Shown here piece by piece: positions 61,821 through 64,000 of a DNA stretch of 64,000 nt. Each line of letters opens with the position of its first letter. The stretch's first letter is position 1. Source of the DNA: G020354085 sp964482055 (lineage in GTDB: Bacteria; Pseudomonadota; Gammaproteobacteria; Acidiferrobacterales; Sulfurifustaceae); NCBI GenBank assembly GCA_964482055.1, contig CAYZVX010000003.1:1-64000 (forward strand), written 5' to 3'. The notes below the pieces were generated by a model. The model did not search any database. It saw only the letters and a list, made by a program, of their open reading frames with translations, and was not told where the DNA came from. Both the position numbers and the translations under genes were made by a program.

Positions 61821-62660
61821 CTAGCGTTTGGCGGCGTCTGGCGTGAGGTCGAATCCCCACACGTCGCGCAGAAGCCGGCCCAGGTCCTGGTATTCCTCGC
61901 GCGTTGCGACCACCAGGTCCTTGTCCTTGCTGTAGCGTTCGAAGAAGACCTTCAGGTGCTGGCGCGCCTGCGGCGCCAGTAGGGCCTGCGCGATCTTGGT
62001 CCTCTCGGCGCTCGCCAGGCGCGGGCTGACCGAGAAACTCTGATTGGCGATGCCCTCGGATTTGTAGATCACCTTGGCGATGCCCTTGTCCTTGTCGAAC
62101 TGGCCAAACGCATTGTCGCGCAAGATGGCGGCCACACACTTGCCGCGCGCCATGCCGTTGTAGGCATCGCTGAAGCTCTTGACCTCGATCACGATCGGCT
62201 GGCGCGCCGGGTTATCGAACTGGCTCAGCACCGTCAGGGTCGCCAGATTGGGCGGCGCCAGGCCGCACAGCGTGCGGCCAGCGAGATCCTTGAGCGAGCC
62301 GATGTTGTTGTCCTTTTTGACGGCGACGACGAAGGCGAGCTTGCCGGCCAGCCGCGCGACCGGCTCGTGCCCGAGCCTGGCCATGCGCCATCCGACGAAG
62401 TGCGGGCCGTCGAAGACGATATCGTATTCGCCGCGGCGCATGCGGTCCTGATAGGAGAGCCAGTTGTCGTAGTGGCGGTACTCGATTCTCTGGCCAATGG
62501 CGTTCGAGAGGTACTGGGCGATTGGTTCGTAGACATCGGATTCGGCGCCGCCGGTATCGCGCGGTGGGGCGGTGAGAACATAGACATCCGCCGCCGATGA
62601 GCCCGTTGCCCATGCCGTGAGCAACACCGCGGCAGTGATTCGCAGAATGCCTGCTTTCAT
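61821..62660 (-). CDS. PhnD/SsuA-like periplasmic binding protein
   Basis: 279 residues with a signal peptide (cleavage near SSA-AD) and the PhnD fold: VYEPIAQYLSNAIGQRIEYR, YDIVFDGPHFVGWRM, AVKKDNNIGSLKDLAGRTLC and KSFSDAYNGMARGKC. Usually binds phosphate, phosphite or phosphonate for an ABC importer, but orphan homologues sense other ligands; no ATPase or permease gene is in view. Divergent from the iron-binding protein gene. Confidence 0.85.
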   Translation of the reverse strand: MKAGILRITAAVLLTAWATGSSAADVYVLTAPPRDTGGAESDVYEPIAQYLSNAIGQRIEYRHYDNWLSYQDRMRRGEYDIVFDGPHFVGWRMARLGHEPVARLAGKLAFVVAVKKDNNIGSLKDLAGRTLCGLAPPNLATLTVLSQFDNPARQPIVIEVKSFSDAYNGMARGKCVAAILRDNAFGQFDKDKGIAKVIYKSEGIANQSFSVSPRLASAERTKIAQALLAPQARQHLKVFFERYSKDKDLVVATREEYQDLGRLLRDVWGFDLTPDAAKR

Positions 62661-62977
62661 TGAGACCTCCAACCGTTGCTGCGGGGCGGGTCGCCGGTCG
62701 CGCTGCCCGGCTATGGCCTTGGAAGCGGATTGCCCGCAGTGGCGATTGGCCCAAACCCCTCGGCTTATTGAAGAAAGCAACTACCGTGCCGTGAGGAATT
62801 TATGGGCACCTGGCTGGTCCGCAGAAGCCCGCGCCAAAGATACGAATGAGAACGATTTGCATTGCGATTTAGGCTGTGGCAGGATGGCCGATAGCGCGGC
62901 GACGCTGGTCCGTCCGGCCGTTCGACCGCGAGCCTGGGCCGTTTGCAGTTTGGCCAAACCAAACAAGGGGAATAGCC
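62661..62977. other. Divergent intergenic region upstream of the iron-binding protein gene
   Basis: 317 bp. It contains a Fur-box-like site at 62845-62863 and a perfect 12-bp palindrome GTTTGGCCAAAC at 62948-62959, 18 bp before the ATG. No other feature seen. Confidence 0.6.
62845..62863. promoter_or_regulatory. Fur-box-like operator
   Basis: AATGAGAACGATTTGCATT closely fits the classic Fur site (AATGAGAAT-N-ATTTGCATT type). It lies 115 bp upstream of the Fe(III)-binding protein start and about 185 bp upstream of the PhnD-like gene. Confidence 0.65.
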
Positions 62978-63982
62978 ATGCTTTTTCGATATCTACCGGC
63001 AGCAGCCGCGCTGCTCGCATCGCTTGGCGTCGCCGGGGCGGCGAACGCTGGGGAACTGGTTGTGTATTCGGCTCGCAACGAGCAGCTCATCAAGCCGCTT
63101 TTCGACGCCTACACAAAGAAGACCGGCACGCAAATCAAATTCCTTACGAGCTCCGAGGGCCCACTGTTGGAAAAGCTCAAGGCCGAGGGGACGGCAACAC
63201 CTGCCGACCTGCTCATTACCGTGGATGCCGGCAACCTGTGGCTTGCGGCAAGAGAAGGCGTGCTGGCGCGCACTGACTCCCAAATTCTCGCTCGCAACAT
63301 CCCGGTGCACCTGCGCGACCCGATGGGCCAGTGGTACGGATTGTCGGTCCGGGCGCGCACCATTGTCTATTCGACCGAACGCGTGAAGCCTGCAGACCTT
63401 TCGACGTACGAGGATCTGGGCAGCGCCAAGTGGAAGGGCAGGCTGTGCCTGCGCACCTCGAAGAAGGTCTACAACCAGTCGCTGGTGGCCATGATGATAG
63501 CCAGGCATGGCGAGCAAAAAGTCGAGCAGATCGTGAAGGGCTGGGTCGCGAACCTGGCGACGGATCCGCAGCCCGATGACACCAAGGTGATGGAAGCGAT
63601 CGTGGCCGGGCAGTGCGACGTCGGCATCGTGAACACGTACTATTATGGGCGCTTGATGAAGAAGAATCCGCAGACCAAGCTGGCATTGTTCTGGCCGAAC
63701 CAGAACGACCGTGGCGTGCACGTCAATGTTTCCGGTGCCGGCGTCACCGCACACGCCAAGCATCGCGCCGAGGCCGTGAAGTTTCTCGAGTGGCTTTCTT
63801 CCGAGGAAGCGCAGAATCTGTTTGCCGACGAGAATCTCGAGTACCCGGCGAATCCGCGCGTAGCGCCGCATCCAACCGTCGCGGCCTGGGGCGTCTTCAA
63901 GCAGGACACCATCAATGTCGCCGAGGCCGGGCGCCTGCAGGCGCAGGCGGTGAAGCTGATGGACCGCGCCGGTTACAAGTAG
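62978..63982 (+). CDS. Periplasmic Fe(III)-binding protein (FbpA/FutA family)
   Basis: 334 residues with a signal peptide (cleavage near ANA-GE) and the ferric-binding fold: LVVYSARNEQLIKPLFDAY, TPADLLITVDAGNLW, LAREGVLA-like stretch, DLGSAKWKGRLCLRTS and the tyrosine iron ligands in VNTYYYGRLMKK. The C-terminus is complete, ending 18 bp before the window edge, so the permease and ATPase genes may follow outside. The Fur-like site upstream suggests iron repression. Confidence 0.92.
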   Translation: MLFRYLPAAAALLASLGVAGAANAGELVVYSARNEQLIKPLFDAYTKKTGTQIKFLTSSEGPLLEKLKAEGTATPADLLITVDAGNLWLAAREGVLARTDSQILARNIPVHLRDPMGQWYGLSVRARTIVYSTERVKPADLSTYEDLGSAKWKGRLCLRTSKKVYNQSLVAMMIARHGEQKVEQIVKGWVANLATDPQPDDTKVMEAIVAGQCDVGIVNTYYYGRLMKKNPQTKLALFWPNQNDRGVHVNVSGAGVTAHAKHRAEAVKFLEWLSSEEAQNLFADENLEYPANPRVAPHPTVAAWGVFKQDTINVAEAGRLQAQAVKLMDRAGYK

Positions 63983-64000
63983 CCGGTTCAACGCGGGCCC

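Overview
This is a GC-rich (clearly above 60% by eye) draft chromosomal segment. It most resembles a sulfur-oxidising gammaproteobacterium, for example an Acidiferrobacterales-like lineage. The evidence is the gene order yicC–gmk–rpoZ–spoT–ridA–recG–ubiC–ubiA, gammaproteobacterial housekeeping genes (hemW, rdgB, rph, prlC, srkA-like, LpoB-like), and two flavocytochrome c sulfide dehydrogenase systems. Genus is inference. Two 100-N runs (44665-44764, 44952-45051) mark scaffold gaps inside a repeat array.

Layout. 1-3.6 kb: two adjacent, evidently duplicated GGDEF proteins (the first intact GGEEF, the second degenerate DDDAF but with the RxxD I-site kept), a YfaZ-like outer membrane protein and a Nudix hydrolase. 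3.6-9.4 kb: the sulfur-oxidation island. It holds a diheme cytochrome plus FccB, then a monoheme cytochrome plus a second FccB, and a divergent sigma-54 activator. The activator's PAS domain carries three cysteines with the spacing of the sulfane-sulfur sensor FisR. A full-consensus -24/-12 promoter and TGTCA-type inverted repeats lie between it and the second fcc operon. 9.6-13.3 kb: a four-gene envelope cluster (LPP20, LpoB, COG3014, LPP20). 13.3-27 kb: fructosamine-kinase-like protein, a large GGDEF-EAL protein, an SDR, priA, a 2OG-Fe(II) oxygenase, a YdjM-like membrane protein, and an RND/TolC efflux operon whose adaptor is reduced to about 120 residues.

27-45 kb: TlpA-like thioredoxin, outer membrane barrel, hemW, rdgB, rph, a Ser/Thr phosphatase and kinase pair, then the conserved information and stringent-response block yicC to ubiA. 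After it come a GST, a small membrane protein and an alpha/beta hydrolase. 44.5-45.2 kb is a dispersed-repeat array. Its units share an outer stem GGCGA/TCGCC and a TCCC loop while the inner stem changes in a compensated way. A 68-bp part of the array is also found inside the 5' coding region of spoT. 45-57 kb: aroE, gamma-carbonic anhydrase, a tripartite tricarboxylate transporter operon ending in a cytidylate-kinase-like/BON fusion, then ketopantoate reductase, FAH-family hydrolase, gamma-glutamyltransferase-family protein and an acyl/oxalyl-CoA ligase. 57-64 kb: srkA-like kinase, prlC, an SH3 protein, a DUF4124-glutaredoxin protein, xthA, a PhnD-like binding protein and, behind a Fur-box-like site, an Fe(III)-binding periplasmic protein.

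A second repeat type is built from 7-bp units arranged as an inverted repeat. It occurs three times (13252-13307, 25234-25303, 38623-38685), each time touching gene stop codons. No tRNA, rRNA, CRISPR array, insertion sequence or prophage gene was seen.
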